Assembly: GCA_000435635.1 (NCBI GenBank) | Contig: FR882098.1 | Location: 1 to 9,601, forward strand | Length of the DNA stretch: 9,601 bases | Origin: Prevotella sp. CAG:1320 | GTDB lineage: Bacteria; Bacteroidota; Bacteroidia; Bacteroidales; Bacteroidaceae | Direction of reading: 5' to 3' | Shown: positions 1 to 7,178 of the stretch, piece after piece | How positions within the stretch are numbered: the first letter of the stretch is position 1 | Layout: each line of letters opens with the position of its first letter | Translations under genes and position numbers: made by a program | The notes under the pieces: generated by a model | Databases searched by the model: none | Told to the model about the DNA's origin: nothing | What the model saw: only the letters and a program-made list of their open reading frames with translations

Positions 1-2
1 GT

Positions 3-59
3 CTCTACATTTTAGATATGCGCAAAACACAATTCGTCGAACTCACCTTAAATATATAG
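3..59 (+). CDS. Possible 3' end of a convergent plus-strand gene
   Basis: The frame starting at base 3 is open to a TAG at 57-59 and reads LYILDMRKTQFVELTLNI, a protein-like composition; the other two plus frames are less so. If real, it would overlap the recQ 3' end by 12 bases. Eighteen codons are too few to identify, and chance openness is quite possible. Confidence 0.18.
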   Translation, partial: LYILDMRKTQFVELTLNI

Positions 60-1946
60 GTAGGGGCTTTCATAGTGTATCTCTTTCTCGCTGATGAGCT
101 CCTCCAGTGCCTCATTTAGGCATTCTGTCGGAATGTTAAGCGTATGAAGTTCCGCTATATGGTGTCTCTTGCGGTCGCCCAACATGTCTTTTATTTGTTG
201 TCGGTAGAGGCGCGTGCGGCCTTCGTTGGGCATGTTCCCTTGGTGTGTGACACATACGTCACATTGTCGGCAATCTTGCCAGCACTCTTCGCCGAAATAG
301 TCCAGCAATTGGCGGGAGCGGCATACATGGTCGTTATTGGCATAGTCGAGCATTGCCTGTATGCGCTTTATGTATTGCGTGCGTCTTTCTTCATAAACAG
401 ATTGCGGTATGATAACGCGGTCTCCGTCCTCCCTTTCCCGTGTGTAGGTGATATAAGGAATCCTGCGGCGGGGTATGAAATCTACGATGTGGCGTTTGGA
501 GAGTTCCTTGAGAACCATATATACTTGGGGCTGGGTAAGGCCAGCCTCGTTGGCCACAAATCCTTCATCTATATATACATAGTCGGTGAACAGCCCACCA
601 TACAAGCGCAGCAAGGCCGTGATGACAGCTTCCGTTTCCTTTGTGGTGTTTTCCAGGAAGTAGAGGTCGTTCCTTTCCAAAAGAAAAAGGATGCGTGCGC
701 TATTGTCTGGGTCTGCCTCATAATGTATGTAACCCGATCGTTCCAGGATTTGCAGGGCAGAATTGACGAGCACGGGGAAATACTTGTATGTCACGCAAAA
801 TTTATCGATGCTGAACTCAAAGGTGCGTCCACGTCCGGTCCCAGTGCCTACTTGGAAGAAATAGGCCAAGTGTTCGTATACATCTCTGATATATTCTTTT
901 TCGGGATAGGTCTGGGCGACTCTTTTGGACAATTTGCGGGCGTCGCTACTGTCGTAGAGCAACACGGCATACGCTTTTTTGCCATCCCTGCCCGCACGTC
1001 CCGCTTCCTGGAAGTAGGCTTCCAGGGAGTCTGGGCTGTCTATATGTATCACCAGTCTTACGTCAGGCTTGTCTATCCCCATGCCAAAGGCGTTGGTGGC
1101 CACCATTACTCTCTTCTCGTTGTTGACCCATGCTTGCTGGTGGCGGTCTTTTACGTCCACGTCCAATCCCGCATGGTAATAAGTCGCGCTTATTCCTTGT
1201 GACACCAGCCATTCCGCGGTTTCCTTGGTTCGTTTCCTGCTTCTGGCATATACAATGGCGCTGCCGTTCACGCTGTTCAGTATGTGGCGTAACTCAGAAG
1301 GTTTGTCGGTCGCTTTCCTGACTACATAAGCGAGGTTCTTGCGCTCAAAGCTCATGCGGAACACGTTCTTTTCCTTGAAACGCAGTTGCTCCTGTATATC
1401 TTCCACGACTTCCTTTGTGGCTGTAGCGGTGAGGGCGAGCACGGGGATTTCCGGCTTTAGTTGCCGGATTTCGGCGATATGGAGATAGGATGGGCGGAAG
1501 TCATAGCCCCATTGGCTGATGCAATGAGCTTCATCTACCGTGATGAAGCTTACTTTCATGTGGCGGAACTTAGCTTGGAATAGCTCGGAGTGAAGGCGCT
1601 CAGGCGATACGTACAAGATTTGCGTACCGCCGTATACGCAATTGTCCAGGGCCTGCAGTATGGCGGAATGGGTCATGTCCGAATGAATGGCGGCGGCACG
1701 GATTCCTCTTTGGCGCAAATGCGATACCTGGTCTTTCATCAAGGCGATGAGGGGTGTGATGACAAGGCAAACGCCTTCTTGCGCCAAGGCTGGCACTTGG
1801 AAGGTAATGGACTTGCCGCCTCCCGTGGGCATCAAGCCTAACGTGTCTCTTCCGCTGCCAATACTTTCTATAATCTCACGCTGTATGCCGCGGAAGTCTT
1901 CATACCCCCAATATTTCCGGAGGATGTCCAGGTATTTGTCAGCCAT
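48..1946 (-). CDS. recQ: RecQ-family ATP-dependent DNA helicase
   Basis: This 632-residue protein is a cytoplasmic superfamily 2 3'-5' DNA helicase that should unwind DNA for recombinational repair and fork processing. All core motifs are visible: Walker A TGGGKS at residues 41-46, DEAH at 138-141 followed by the RecQ aromatic-rich loop (SQWGYDFRPSY), TATAT near 173-177, the ATNAFGMGIDKPD motif V near 283-295, and QEAGRAGRDG motif VI near 313-322. A zinc site has Cys542, Cys559, Cys562 and Cys565, with the same 17/3/3 spacing as E. coli RecQ. Unlike E. coli RecQ, about 200 residues containing winged-helix-like stretches lie between motif VI and the zinc site. No clear HRDC domain follows; the last 55 residues look like a small helical or winged-helix segment. 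Its start overlaps the recJ stop by 8 bases, so the two genes are surely co-transcribed and probably translationally coupled. Identification is firm; the subgroup is less so. Confidence 0.96.
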   Translation of the reverse strand: MADKYLDILRKYWGYEDFRGIQREIIESIGSGRDTLGLMPTGGGKSITFQVPALAQEGVCLVITPLIALMKDQVSHLRQRGIRAAAIHSDMTHSAILQALDNCVYGGTQILYVSPERLHSELFQAKFRHMKVSFITVDEAHCISQWGYDFRPSYLHIAEIRQLKPEIPVLALTATATKEVVEDIQEQLRFKEKNVFRMSFERKNLAYVVRKATDKPSELRHILNSVNGSAIVYARSRKRTKETAEWLVSQGISATYYHAGLDVDVKDRHQQAWVNNEKRVMVATNAFGMGIDKPDVRLVIHIDSPDSLEAYFQEAGRAGRDGKKAYAVLLYDSSDARKLSKRVAQTYPEKEYIRDVYEHLAYFFQVGTGTGRGRTFEFSIDKFCVTYKYFPVLVNSALQILERSGYIHYEADPDNSARILFLLERNDLYFLENTTKETEAVITALLRLYGGLFTDYVYIDEGFVANEAGLTQPQVYMVLKELSKRHIVDFIPRRRIPYITYTREREDGDRVIIPQSVYEERRTQYIKRIQAMLDYANNDHVCRSRQLLDYFGEECWQDCRQCDVCVTHQGNMPNEGRTRLYRQQIKDMLGDRKRHHIAELHTLNIPTECLNEALEELISEKEIHYESPYLYI

Positions 1947-3660
1947 TATTGGGTCTGATGTCTTCTATCTGCAGTTGTACCTGGTTGTGCTTGAAGATGT
2001 TGTTCTCCAACGTATAGACGATATCGAAGCTTCCCTTGCTCTTGATGTATCTCACGGAGGCGCTTTGCCCGAAGGCGATGCCATTGACAACGTTGCTGGA
2101 CTTTGAGTCCACCAGTTCCAGCTTGATGTGTTCTTGCTCTCTGCCCACTACTTTGCTGGTACCATAATCGTACACGCCGCAGGTGCAAAATATGGGTTTT
2201 TGGTTACATGGGCCAAAGGGAGCGAACTTTTTCAGCTCGTTGTGGAAATGCTTGGTGATATCCTTGAAATCGAGCATATTGTCGATATGCAAGATGGGTT
2301 CTGTTTGTTCCGTCTCGATATGCTCTTCCACATACTTCTGGAACCTGTCACGGAAAGCCTTCACGTCTTCCCATCTGATGGTGAGGCCCGCCGCATAGGT
2401 ATGCCCGCCGAAGTTGAGCAGCAAGTCACGGCAACTCTTGATGGCGGAATATACGTCAAAGCCCGTGACACTGCGGGCGGAACCTGTCGCCAGGTCTCCT
2501 TCACGGGTAAGCACGACAGTAGGGCGGAAGTAGATTTCCGCCAATCGGGAGGCGACGATGCCTATTACGCCTTTCTTCCATGACTCGTCGTAAAGCACGA
2601 TGCTTTGCTGATGCTGTTGGCTTTCCAGTCGGGTGACGATTTGGTTGGCCTCTTCTGTCATCTGCTTGTCTATGTCCTTGCGTTGCTCGTTGTACTCATT
2701 GATATGCCTGGCCATGCGCAGGGCGGTAGGATAGTCACGCTCCACCAGTAGGTCTACACTTAGTTTCCCGTTCTCCATGCGACCCGACGCGTTGATGCGC
2801 GGCCCTATCTTGAAGATAATGTCGCTCATGGATATCTCCCTGCCAGTCATGCCGCAAATCTCTATAATGGCTTTCAAGCCCACGGAAGGATTTTGGTTGA
2901 GTTGTTTCAGACCATGAAAAGCCAGTATCCTGTTCTCTTCTGTCACGGGAACGATATCCGCCGCGATGCTTACCGCACAGAAGTCCAGCAGGGGTATAAG
3001 CCGGGAGAAGGGAATGCCGTTGTTCTTGGCGAAAGCCTGCATGAACTTAAATCCCACGCCGCACCCGCATAGATGCTTGAAGGGAAAAGGATCGTCTGGC
3101 CGCTTGGGATTGAGAATGGCCACGGCGGGTGGCATCACTTCGTCGGGAACATGATGGTCACAGATGATAAAATCTATGCCAAGACTTTTGGCATAGGCTA
3201 TTTCCTCGACGGCCTTGATGCCACAATCGAGAATGATAATGAGTTTGACACCTGTCTCATGAGCGAATTCTATCCCCTGCTTGCTTACTCCATATCCTTC
3301 CACGTAGCGGTCGGGAATATAGTAATCGATGTTGGAATAGAACTGCTGCAGAAACTTGTACACCAATGCTACCGCCGTGCAACCGTCTACGTCATAGTCG
3401 CCATAAACCAAGATGCGTTCTTTTCTGCCCATGGCATCATTTAGTCTGTCCACGGCCACATCCATGTCTTTCATCAAGAACGGATTGATAAGTTCTGACA
3501 GTTGTGGCCTAAAGAAGCGTTTGGCGGCAGACTCAGTGGTGATGCCTCTTTTTACGAGCAACTGGGTCAAGGCAGGCTGCATGTTCAGTTTTTTGCCTAG
3601 CTCTATGGCTGTTTCTTTTTCTTCTGGTGTAGGTGCATCATAGATCCATTTGAAATGCAT
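1939..3660 (-). CDS. recJ: Single-stranded-DNA-specific exonuclease RecJ
   Basis: This 573-residue protein is a DHH-family 5'-3' single-strand DNA exonuclease acting in the cytoplasm in RecF-pathway recombination, mismatch repair and base-excision repair. The Mn-binding phosphoesterase core is intact: DYDVDG at residues 88-93, Asp145 in LDCGI, DHH at 168-170, and the DHH-core motif IGPRINASGR near 285-294. The DHHA1 domain shows GSARS at 393-397 and FGGHTYAAGL near 417-426. An OB-fold-like C-terminal part occupies roughly residues 455-570. Length matches the family (about 560-580). The start at 3660 is preferred because the normal RecJ N-terminal segment follows it and a promoter-like element lies just upstream. 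It is the first gene of a two-gene unit with recQ. In other bacteria RecQ unwinding supplies the single strand that RecJ digests, so this pairing makes functional sense. Confidence 0.97.
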   Translation of the reverse strand: MHFKWIYDAPTPEEKETAIELGKKLNMQPALTQLLVKRGITTESAAKRFFRPQLSELINPFLMKDMDVAVDRLNDAMGRKERILVYGDYDVDGCTAVALVYKFLQQFYSNIDYYIPDRYVEGYGVSKQGIEFAHETGVKLIIILDCGIKAVEEIAYAKSLGIDFIICDHHVPDEVMPPAVAILNPKRPDDPFPFKHLCGCGVGFKFMQAFAKNNGIPFSRLIPLLDFCAVSIAADIVPVTEENRILAFHGLKQLNQNPSVGLKAIIEICGMTGREISMSDIIFKIGPRINASGRMENGKLSVDLLVERDYPTALRMARHINEYNEQRKDIDKQMTEEANQIVTRLESQQHQQSIVLYDESWKKGVIGIVASRLAEIYFRPTVVLTREGDLATGSARSVTGFDVYSAIKSCRDLLLNFGGHTYAAGLTIRWEDVKAFRDRFQKYVEEHIETEQTEPILHIDNMLDFKDITKHFHNELKKFAPFGPCNQKPIFCTCGVYDYGTSKVVGREQEHIKLELVDSKSSNVVNGIAFGQSASVRYIKSKGSFDIVYTLENNIFKHNQVQLQIEDIRPNNG

Positions 3661-3689
3661 TATATTTTGTTCTTTTTTCTTTCTGCGTG

Positions 3690-3697
3690 TAAAGATA
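3690..3697 (-). promoter_or_regulatory. Putative recJ-recQ promoter -7 element
   Basis: On the minus strand this reads TATCTTTA, one mismatch from the Bacteroidota sigma-ABfr -7 consensus TAnnTTTG. It lies about 30 bases before the recJ start codon and downstream of the GNAT terminator, where a promoter is expected. A TTTG (3710-3713) lies upstream but only 12 bases away, closer than the usual spacing of about 19, so the -33 element is not convincing. Confidence 0.45.
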
Positions 3698-3752
3698 CGA
3701 AGAATTTATCAAAGAACATGCTTTTGAGGGTATTATTTTTATGGATTGGTGT

Positions 3753-3779
3753 AAAAAAGTCCCTTGTTTTTTACAAAGG
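3753..3779 (-). terminator. Rho-independent terminator after the GNAT gene
   Basis: Read on the minus strand, CCTTTGT (3779-3773), a five-A loop and ACAAGGG (3767-3761) form a 7-bp stem with one G-U pair. It is followed by a run of six T (complement of 3758-3753). The hairpin lies about 45 bases beyond the acetyltransferase stop codon and upstream of the recJ promoter-like element, so it separates these two transcription units. Confidence 0.65.
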
Positions 3780-3824
3780 TATATGACGCCAGGATGGGGA
3801 AGGGTGTTTCTTGGACTTTCTGTT

Positions 3825-4313
3825 CTAGGGCTTGAGCAGCAGTTCATAGTCTACCACGTCGTGCCATTCTCCTAGTTTGTAGCCAACTTCCTTGAAATGG
3901 GATGCTTCACAGAAACCAAGCCTGGCATGGAACTCTCGACTTTCTTGATTACTGGCGGTAATGCAGGCCACCAGGGCGTGATAGCCTGCTTTGCGGCAAA
4001 GGCTGATGAGCCTGTCCATGAGTTGTTTCCCAATGCCTTTCCTTTTATGTCCTGGGTCTAGGTAGATGGTGGTCTCCAAGGTTTGGCTATAGGCGGCTCT
4101 TTCTTTCCATGCGTGTACGTAACAATAGCCCGCTATTTTTCCTTCTGCCTCGTAGACTAAGTAGGGGTAATGGCTGGAGATGGCCACGATGCGTTTTCCC
4201 ATTTGTTCCGTGGTGAGCGGTTCGGTCTCAAACGAGATGGATGTATGCTCTATATAATAATTGTATATAGAGGTGATAGCCGCAGCGTCGGCGAGAGTCA
4301 CGGTTCTTATCAT
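3825..4313 (-). CDS. GNAT N-acetyltransferase, phosphinothricin/methionine sulfoximine acetyltransferase type
   Basis: From the ATG at 4313 this encodes a 162-residue cytoplasmic GNAT enzyme that should transfer acetyl from acetyl-CoA to an amino group. The N-terminal pattern MIRTVTLADAAAI with IYNYYIEHTSISFE is typical of the Pat/Bar/YwnH group. This group acetylates phosphinothricin, methionine sulfoximine or related amino acids. ETTIYLDPGHKRKGIGKQL (residues about 80-98) is the beta4 strand plus pyrophosphate-binding loop for CoA, and ITASNQESREFHARLGF (near 118-134) is the conserved C-terminal motif. An ATG at 4349 would add 12 residues, but that start lies inside a terminator hairpin, and the added residues do not resemble the family; I reject it. 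A terminator follows the gene. The actual substrate cannot be read from the sequence; detoxification is only the common role of the family. Confidence 0.9.
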   Translation of the reverse strand: MIRTVTLADAAAITSIYNYYIEHTSISFETEPLTTEQMGKRIVAISSHYPYLVYEAEGKIAGYCYVHAWKERAAYSQTLETTIYLDPGHKRKGIGKQLMDRLISLCRKAGYHALVACITASNQESREFHARLGFCEASHFKEVGYKLGEWHDVVDYELLLKP

Positions 4314-4327
4314 AGAATTGGTGTCTG

Positions 4328-4368
4328 AAAAAAGAAAGAGCGTCATCATTTCCCAATGACAACGCTCT
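4328..4368 (-). terminator. Rho-independent terminator after the C1B peptidase gene
   Basis: On the minus strand, AGAGCGT (4368-4362) pairs with ACGCTCT (4343-4337). After a 2-base mismatch, TCATT pairs with AATGA around a four-base GGGA loop. The stem is followed by TTTCTTTTTT (complement of 4337-4328). It lies 36 bases past the peptidase stop codon (4405). It ends only about 15 bases before the acetyltransferase start at 4313, so it also forms part of that gene's leader if transcription reads through. Confidence 0.78.
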
Positions 4369-4404
4369 CAAAATGTTAATTGATCATTTTATGAATATGA
4401 AAAA

Positions 4405-5607
4405 TTAGATTCCAAGTTTCTTGCGGATATCCTTGGGGATGGCGTTTTTGTTTACCATGTAGTCCATGGTCTTGTATGCCACGAAGTTCTTGGTCATGTA
4501 CCAAGTGCCTTTGTAGTCGCCAAACTCACCCCAGGAATTCTTGACCATGTAATATTCACGACCATTTTGGTCTTTTGCCACGCCATAGATGTGCATGCCA
4601 TGGTCATCGGTGGTCTCCCAATTGTCGAAAGCCGTTTGGCGCATCTCTTGGGTAGGAACTATCTCGGGAATGTTGACACCCAGTGAGTCTGCCATGCTCT
4701 TCTTCTCTGTCTTGGAGAGCTGGAACCAGCGGTCGGCATCGGTACCGCTCATGGAGCGCACCTTGTCCATGTCATAGGCAATGCCCAGTCCATCACGCGT
4801 GAAACCGTCTTCTGTCACGTCGCCTCCCCAAGCTACGGTGTAACCATTCTCCAGGGCATTGTCAATGATGCGGGTGAGATCCTCGATGGGCACGTTATAG
4901 CTTAAGGGCCAGCGCCAGTTGTCTTGCACTTCCACGGCAAATTGGCTCCACATGGGATGATGGGTGTAACTCGTGATGGTCACGTAATCATCCAGGTTGA
5001 GACCCAGGCTTTCCACGAAGCTCTGTGGAGTATAGGTTTTTCCCTCATAGGAGAAAGACTCAGGTATCTCGCCGAGGTATGCGTCCAAGATGCCCTGTAG
5101 GCCATTTTTCCAAGCGGAGGAGATTTTGGATGCCTTGCTCTTGGCAATACCCTCCACGTAGGGGGTCATCACCTCGAAAAATTCATCAAAGTTGGCCAGG
5201 GAGTCACCAATCAAAGTGCCTGGCGCGGGCATGGCGTTCTCGGGAACGATACCATAATTTTTCAGGCAGTAGAGTACGTCGTATGCGCTACCTCCTTGAG
5301 AGAAGCTTACGTCGCCGTGCATTCTCACGGCCTTGGTGGCTCTGTCCATATAGGTTTTGTTGGCTACGAACATTTCCGAGAGGTCATAGGTCTTTCCCGA
5401 GTTCTTCAGTATCTCGCTTTCAAAGAAACTCAAAGTGGAATAAGCCCAGCACGTACCACTCTTGTTTTGGTCTTTCATGCTAGTTACGGGAAGCTCCTTG
5501 ATGACCGTGAACACGGGCTTGTTGGAGTTGGTTGAATCTTTTGCGGTCTTTGCGCTTGCGCCTGTGACTGCGAGAGCCATGAGCGCGACAATCAGAGTTT
5601 TTTTCAT
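4405..5607 (-). CDS. Exported C1B cysteine peptidase (bleomycin hydrolase / aminopeptidase C-like)
   Basis: This 400-residue papain-fold cysteine peptidase belongs to family C1B. The catalytic set is visible: Gln47 of the oxyanion hole and Cys53 in KDQNKSGTCWAYS, His336 in DDHGMH, and Asn357 in VKNSWGEFGDYKGTWY. MKKTLIVALMALAVTGASA is a clear signal peptide with an A-S-A cleavage site after residue 19, so the enzyme should act in the periplasm or beyond; classical PepC and bleomycin hydrolase are cytosolic. Mature length (about 381) is somewhat below that of Lactococcus PepC. C1B enzymes usually act as aminopeptidases because the C-terminal arm blocks the active-site cleft; whether the KKLGI end does so here is unknown. 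The gene starts 24 bases after the X-Pro aminopeptidase gene with no promoter-like sequence between, indicating one operon for peptide breakdown. A strong hairpin terminator follows. Confidence 0.93.
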   Translation of the reverse strand: MKKTLIVALMALAVTGASAKTAKDSTNSNKPVFTVIKELPVTSMKDQNKSGTCWAYSTLSFFESEILKNSGKTYDLSEMFVANKTYMDRATKAVRMHGDVSFSQGGSAYDVLYCLKNYGIVPENAMPAPGTLIGDSLANFDEFFEVMTPYVEGIAKSKASKISSAWKNGLQGILDAYLGEIPESFSYEGKTYTPQSFVESLGLNLDDYVTITSYTHHPMWSQFAVEVQDNWRWPLSYNVPIEDLTRIIDNALENGYTVAWGGDVTEDGFTRDGLGIAYDMDKVRSMSGTDADRWFQLSKTEKKSMADSLGVNIPEIVPTQEMRQTAFDNWETTDDHGMHIYGVAKDQNGREYYMVKNSWGEFGDYKGTWYMTKNFVAYKTMDYMVNKNAIPKDIRKKLGI

Positions 5608-5631
5608 GTCTTTTATGATGGTTGTATATGG

Positions 5632-7029
5632 TTAATCGTTCATAAACGCTTCTACGTCAGTGGGATGGTAGGGTATCAGTTCTTTGCCAAGAAACCTGCA
5701 GCCTTCCTTGGTGACCAAGATGTCGTCTTCTATGCGGATACCGCCGAAGTCCTTGTAGGTCTCCAATTTATCGAAGTTCAGGTATTCCGCGCAGTGTCCC
5801 TTTTGCCTCCATTCATCTATGAGGGCGGGAATGAAATAGATGCCCGGCTCGTCGGTTACGACAAATCCTTCTTCCAATCTGCGGCCCATGCGCAGGCTGT
5901 TGGTGCCAAATTGCTCCAGGTTAGGGCGTGTTTCCTCGTCGAAACCTACGTTTACTTGGTCAAGGTTCTCCATGTCATGCACATCCATGCCCATCATATG
6001 ACCCAGTCCATGGGGCATGAACATGGCGTGCGCTCCTGCCTTTACGGCATCTTCCGTGTTGCCGCGCATCAAGCCAAGGTCTTTCAGCCTCTCTGTCATC
6101 AGGCGGCAGACGGCGAAGTGAACGTCCATCCATTTCACGCCAGGCTTGGCTACCTCGTGCGCGTAATCGTGGCATGCTTCCACGATTTGGTAGATATCCA
6201 GCTGCTTTTGCGTAAACTTGCCGCCCACGGGTACTGTGCGGGTGTTGTCACTACAATAGTTGGAGATGGTTTCCGCTCCCGCGTCGGTAAGCATCAGCCT
6301 GCCTTTGATCAACGTGTCGGTAGAGGGTGAACCATGCATGATTTCGCCATGTTGGCTTAATATAGTGGCGAAACTCACCTTGGAGCCATAGCTGTTGGCG
6401 ATGCCGTCCATGACACCCGCGATATATTTCTCCGTCACCCCTGGGCGACAAAGCTTCATGGCTGTGGTGTGCATCTTGTATCCTATTTCGGCGGCCTTCT
6501 CCAACTCCACGATTTCCTCTGCGGTCTTCGTGGAGCGTTGCTTGATGACAGCCTTGATAAGAGGCATGGAAGCTTCCAGCTTTTGTTGGTTGGGGTGTAT
6601 GCCCAGCAAATCAAATACCAACAGCTTGATATCATATCTGTATGGTGGCAGGAAGTGTATCTTGCGCTTTTGGCTCATGGCCGTGAGACAGATTGTTTTC
6701 AGTTCCTTGAAAGGAGCGGAGTGACATACGCCTACCTGTTCGGCCAGGTCTTTCACGCTATCCACGCTGCCATACCATACGATGTCCTCTATGCTGATGT
6801 CATCGCCGATGAGCGTTTCCTGGTCGTTGTCTATGTCAATGACACCTACCAATCCGTCTCTTTGCTGTCCGAAGTAATATAAGAAAGTGCTGTCTTGGCG
6901 AAAGGGGGCGTAGCCATTGTTGGGATAGTTGCAGGGTGACTCGTTGTTGCCGAATAGCAGGATGACACCTTCACCCACCAATCGCTTCAATTCCTTGCGC
7001 CGCTGGATGTATGTTTGTTTACTAAACAT
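5632..7029 (-). CDS. pepP: X-Pro aminopeptidase (M24B metallopeptidase, aminopeptidase P)
   Basis: This 465-residue enzyme removes an N-terminal residue that precedes proline, and works in the cytoplasm. The first 160 residues are the aminopeptidase P N-terminal domain (MFSKQTYIQRRKEL and FRQDSTFLYYFG). The C-terminal 'pita-bread' domain carries the five expected metal ligands: Asp249 (LTDAGAE), Asp261 (CSDNTRT), His344 (HGLGHMMGMDVHD), Glu394 (TDEPGIYF) and Glu434 (GIRIEDD). His340 matches the conserved accessory histidine. Length fits the Bacteroidales form. I chose the ATG at 7029 over an upstream one at 7098: family N-termini begin here, and a perfect TATCTTTG promoter element lies between the two. 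It is the first gene of an operon with the exported C1B peptidase. No signal peptide is present. The symbol is by family; the gene could also be called an M24 Xaa-Pro aminopeptidase without a symbol. Confidence 0.95.
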   Translation of the reverse strand: MFSKQTYIQRRKELKRLVGEGVILLFGNNESPCNYPNNGYAPFRQDSTFLYYFGQQRDGLVGVIDIDNDQETLIGDDISIEDIVWYGSVDSVKDLAEQVGVCHSAPFKELKTICLTAMSQKRKIHFLPPYRYDIKLLVFDLLGIHPNQQKLEASMPLIKAVIKQRSTKTAEEIVELEKAAEIGYKMHTTAMKLCRPGVTEKYIAGVMDGIANSYGSKVSFATILSQHGEIMHGSPSTDTLIKGRLMLTDAGAETISNYCSDNTRTVPVGGKFTQKQLDIYQIVEACHDYAHEVAKPGVKWMDVHFAVCRLMTERLKDLGLMRGNTEDAVKAGAHAMFMPHGLGHMMGMDVHDMENLDQVNVGFDEETRPNLEQFGTNSLRMGRRLEEGFVVTDEPGIYFIPALIDEWRQKGHCAEYLNFDKLETYKDFGGIRIEDDILVTKEGCRFLGKELIPYHPTDVEAFMND

Positions 7030-7052
7030 GCTGTTTTTGTCTTTTTCGGGTG

Positions 7053-7060
7053 CAAAGATA
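7053..7060 (-). promoter_or_regulatory. pepP promoter -7 element
   Basis: The minus strand reads TATCTTTG followed by CA, an exact match to the Bacteroidota -7 consensus TAnnTTTG. It lies about 24 bases before the pepP ATG at 7029, giving a short leader. I find no good TTTG -33 element at the usual spacing. Confidence 0.6.
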
Positions 7061-7083
7061 GTGATTTTTTCACGGAGATTTAT

Positions 7084-7091
7084 TAATTTTG
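7084..7091 (+). promoter_or_regulatory. Putative promoter -7 element for the patatin-like gene
   Basis: The plus strand reads TAATTTTG followed by CA, matching TAnnTTTG. It points away from the pepP element 24 bases away and would give a leader of about 80 bases before the ATG at 7179. The upstream -33 region is T-rich (TTTTTT at 7065-7070), not a clean TTTG. Confidence 0.45.
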
Positions 7092-7113
7092 CAACCAAAG
7101 TTGGGCGTTTGTG

Positions 7114-7140
7114 TGGAATTTATAATTATTTAATATTCCA
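7114..7140. repeat. Short inverted repeat in the patatin gene leader
   Basis: TGGAAT (7114-7119) and ATTCCA (7135-7140) are perfect 6-base arms separated by a 15-base AT-only spacer. The element lies between the putative promoter and the ribosome binding site of the patatin-like gene. It could be an operator or an RNA hairpin, or may be chance in AT-rich sequence. Confidence 0.3.
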
Positions 7141-7161
7141 TAGAGCGAAATTGATAGTGAA

Positions 7162-7170
7162 GGAAAGGAG
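7162..7170 (+). promoter_or_regulatory. Strong Shine-Dalgarno site before the patatin-like gene
   Basis: GGAAAGGAG ends 8 bases before the ATG at 7179. This is a strong, well-spaced Shine-Dalgarno site, unusual for Bacteroidota, where such sites are mostly weak, and it fixes the start codon of the gene. Confidence 0.6.
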
Positions 7171-7178
7171 ACGTTTTT

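Noticed and set aside
144..1202. A 352-codon plus-strand open frame opposite recQ
   Set aside because: It is antisense to a well-conserved helicase, its translation shows no family pattern, and it has no convincing start region; it is a shadow of the recQ codon usage.
3638..3847. A 69-codon minus-strand frame bridging the recJ start and the GNAT end
   Set aside because: It overlaps both genes in another frame and runs through the terminator hairpin and promoter-like element; its translation resembles nothing known.
3825..4313. Calling the acetyltransferase a herbicide or antibiotic resistance gene
   Set aside because: The family includes phosphinothricin acetyltransferases, but most chromosomal members have other or unknown amino substrates.
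4314..4349. Upstream ATG codons giving a 174-residue acetyltransferase
   Set aside because: These lie inside the terminator stem and T-run; the family N-terminus begins with MIRTVTL at 4313.
7030..7098. Upstream ATG giving a 488-residue X-Pro aminopeptidase
   Set aside because: The extra 23 residues span the perfect TATCTTTG promoter element and do not match the family N-terminus.
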